Source of the DNA: Deltaproteobacteria bacterium
GTDB taxonomy: Bacteria; Desulfobacterota; Binatia; UBA9968
Reading direction: 5' to 3'
DNA: 14,663 bases
NCBI GenBank assembly: GCA_021323355.1
Contig: JAJONK010000097.1
Coordinates: 1 to 14,663, forward strand
In this document: positions 13,437 to 14,663 of the stretch, piece by piece
Layout of the letters: every line of letters starts with the position of its first letter
Numbering within the stretch: the stretch's first letter is position 1
Notes under the pieces: model-generated
Database searches by the model: none
Told to the model about the DNA's origin: nothing
What the model saw: the letters and a program-made list of their open reading frames with translations, nothing else
Made by a program: the position numbers and the translations under genes

Positions 13437-14663
13437 ATGGCTGCTCCTGAATTTGTTTACCAAGATCCGCTTCCCATACAGAAAGACACGACAAAATATC
13501 GCTTGCTAACCAAGGAACACGTTTCTGTCACTCAGTTCGAAGGCAAAGAAATACTAAAGGTTGCACCCGAAGCGCTGACTTATCTCTCGAACATCGCCAT
13601 TCGCGATGTGTCTTTCTTGTTGCGAACCGCTCATCTTGAAAAGGTTGCGGCGATTCTTAAGGACCCAGCAGCCTCCGACAACGATCGCTATGTAGCGCTG
13701 GCGATGCTGCGCAATGCCGACACGGCGGCAAAGGGGATTCTGCCGTTTTGCCAGGACACCGGCACGGCCACGATCGTCGGTAAAAAAGGCCAGCAGGTTT
13801 GGACCGGTGTTAAGGACGAAGAACACCTGGCCAAAGGGATCTACAAAACTTACACCGAAGAAAATCTGCGTTACTCCCAAACCGCGCCGTTAAACATGTA
13901 CGACGAGGTCGATACCGGCACCAATTTGCCGGCGCAAATCGATCTTATGGCCACGGACGGCATGGAGTACCAGTTCCTATTCGTCACCAAGGGCGGCGGA
14001 TCGGCGAACAAAACTTCGCTGTACCAGGAAACCAAGGCTCTACTAAATCCGGGGAGCTTGGAAAAATTTCTGACGGAAAAAATGATAACGCTGGGGACCG
14101 CCGGTTGCCCGCCATATCACCTGGCGTTCGTCATCGGCGGAACCTCGGCCGAAGCGTGTCTTAAAACCGTTAAACTTGCCACCACCGGCTATCTCGATCA
14201 TCTGCCGACCACCGGCAATGCTCACGGACGCGCATTCCGCGATGTCGAGACCGAGGAGAAGCTGTTGCAGGCCGCCTATAAATCAGGTTATGGGGCGCAG
14301 TTCGGCGGCAAGTATTTCGCATTGGACGTGCGGATTATCCGGTTGCCTCGCCATGGCGCGTCCTGCCCAGTGGGTATGGGCGTTTCGTGTTCCGCCGACC
14401 GCAATGTTAAGGCGAAGATCAACCGCGACGGGATCTGGCTTGAAGAATTGGAACGCGATCCAGGCCGGCTCATTCCGGAAGAGTATCGTGGCAAGGTCAC
14501 CAGCAATGTGGTGCGAGTGGATCTCAACCGTCCGATGAAGGAAATTTTGGCGCAGCTGTCGAAGCATAACGTAACAACCCAGCTTTCACTTACCGGCACA
14601 ATGATCGTTGCCCGGGATATCGCTCACGCCAAAATCAAAGAACGGTTGGATCGGGGCGAGGGA
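13437..14663 (+). CDS. fumA: Class I fumarate hydratase (FumA/FumB type), 3' end outside the window
   Basis: The frame is open from the ATG to the last base, giving 409 of roughly 550 residues. It follows E. coli FumA closely from its start: FVYQDPLPIQKD, LLTKEHVSV, FEGKEILKVAPEALT, FCQDTGTATIVGKKG, APLNMYDEVDTGTNLPAQIDL, GGGSANKTSLYQETKALL and RLPRHGASCPVGMGVSCSADRN. The three [4Fe-4S] cluster cysteines fall at 105, 224 and 318, the same numbers as in E. coli. The enzyme interconverts fumarate and L-malate in the cytoplasm, in the TCA cycle or the reverse, and its cluster is oxygen-sensitive. The C-terminal domain that carries the rest of the active site lies beyond the window. GAGG 7 bases before the ATG and a promoter at 13389-13417 support the start. 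FumA and FumB cannot be told apart, so the symbol marks the family. Confidence 0.96.
   Translation, partial: MAAPEFVYQDPLPIQKDTTKYRLLTKEHVSVTQFEGKEILKVAPEALTYLSNIAIRDVSFLLRTAHLEKVAAILKDPAASDNDRYVALAMLRNADTAAKGILPFCQDTGTATIVGKKGQQVWTGVKDEEHLAKGIYKTYTEENLRYSQTAPLNMYDEVDTGTNLPAQIDLMATDGMEYQFLFVTKGGGSANKTSLYQETKALLNPGSLEKFLTEKMITLGTAGCPPYHLAFVIGGTSAEACLKTVKLATTGYLDHLPTTGNAHGRAFRDVETEEKLLQAAYKSGYGAQFGGKYFALDVRIIRLPRHGASCPVGMGVSCSADRNVKAKINRDGIWLEELERDPGRLIPEEYRGKVTSNVVRVDLNRPMKEILAQLSKHNVTTQLSLTGTMIVARDIAHAKIKERLDRGEG

Overview
The window looks like chromosomal DNA of an uncultured, metabolically versatile Gram-negative bacterium of moderate GC. The gene mix is typical of soil or sediment lineages such as Desulfobacterota/Binatota, Tectomicrobia or Rokubacteria: many orphan ABC-transporter binding proteins, an MmgE/PrpD protein, a 4,5-dihydroxyphthalate decarboxylase-like protein, a large molybdopterin enzyme and a class I fumarase. 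That placement is inference from gene content; no rRNA or marker phylogeny is present. I saw no tRNA, rRNA, CRISPR array or recognisable transposase.

Layout. 1-1694 (+): 3' end of a NitT/TauT-type substrate-binding protein, a small VOC protein, and a second NitT/TauT-type binding protein. 1800-3050 (-): MFS transporter, with a perfect palindrome just upstream of its start. 3051-3402: intergenic region holding a 7-bp-periodic repeat, one copy of a dispersed ~60-bp repeat and a perfect 14-bp hairpin. 3403-4557 (-): a DUF6295-like small protein and a dienelactone hydrolase. 4878-5216 (+): a glycine-rich RRM RNA-binding protein with a good rho-independent terminator. 5339-6883 (-): a Tat-exported family 5 (peptide/nickel-type) binding protein, divergent from 7246-8500 (+), an MmgE/PrpD gene broken by a deletion and frameshift. 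8588-9556 (+): a 4,5-dihydroxyphthalate decarboxylase-like protein. 9557-9903: an intergenic region largely filled by a MITE-like element whose inverted ends are two further copies of the dispersed repeat. 9904-13191 (-): the most unusual gene, one uninterrupted 1095-codon frame joining an exported iron(III)-type binding protein to a complete molybdopterin/[4Fe-4S] oxidoreductase. 13437-14663 (+): class I fumarate hydratase, running off the window end.

How the genes work together. Four binding-protein modules, plus one cytoplasmic protein with a related fold, occur without any permease or ATPase gene. They probably work with transporters encoded elsewhere or act as sensors or scavengers. The hydrolase, VOC protein, decarboxylase-like protein and MmgE/PrpD remnant suggest degradation of organic or aromatic acids, with fumarase in central metabolism, but no complete pathway can be read here. 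The strongest candidates for something new are the binding-protein/molybdoenzyme fusion, the dispersed repeat with its MITE-like inverted pair, and the back-to-back promoters whose -35 boxes form a palindrome.
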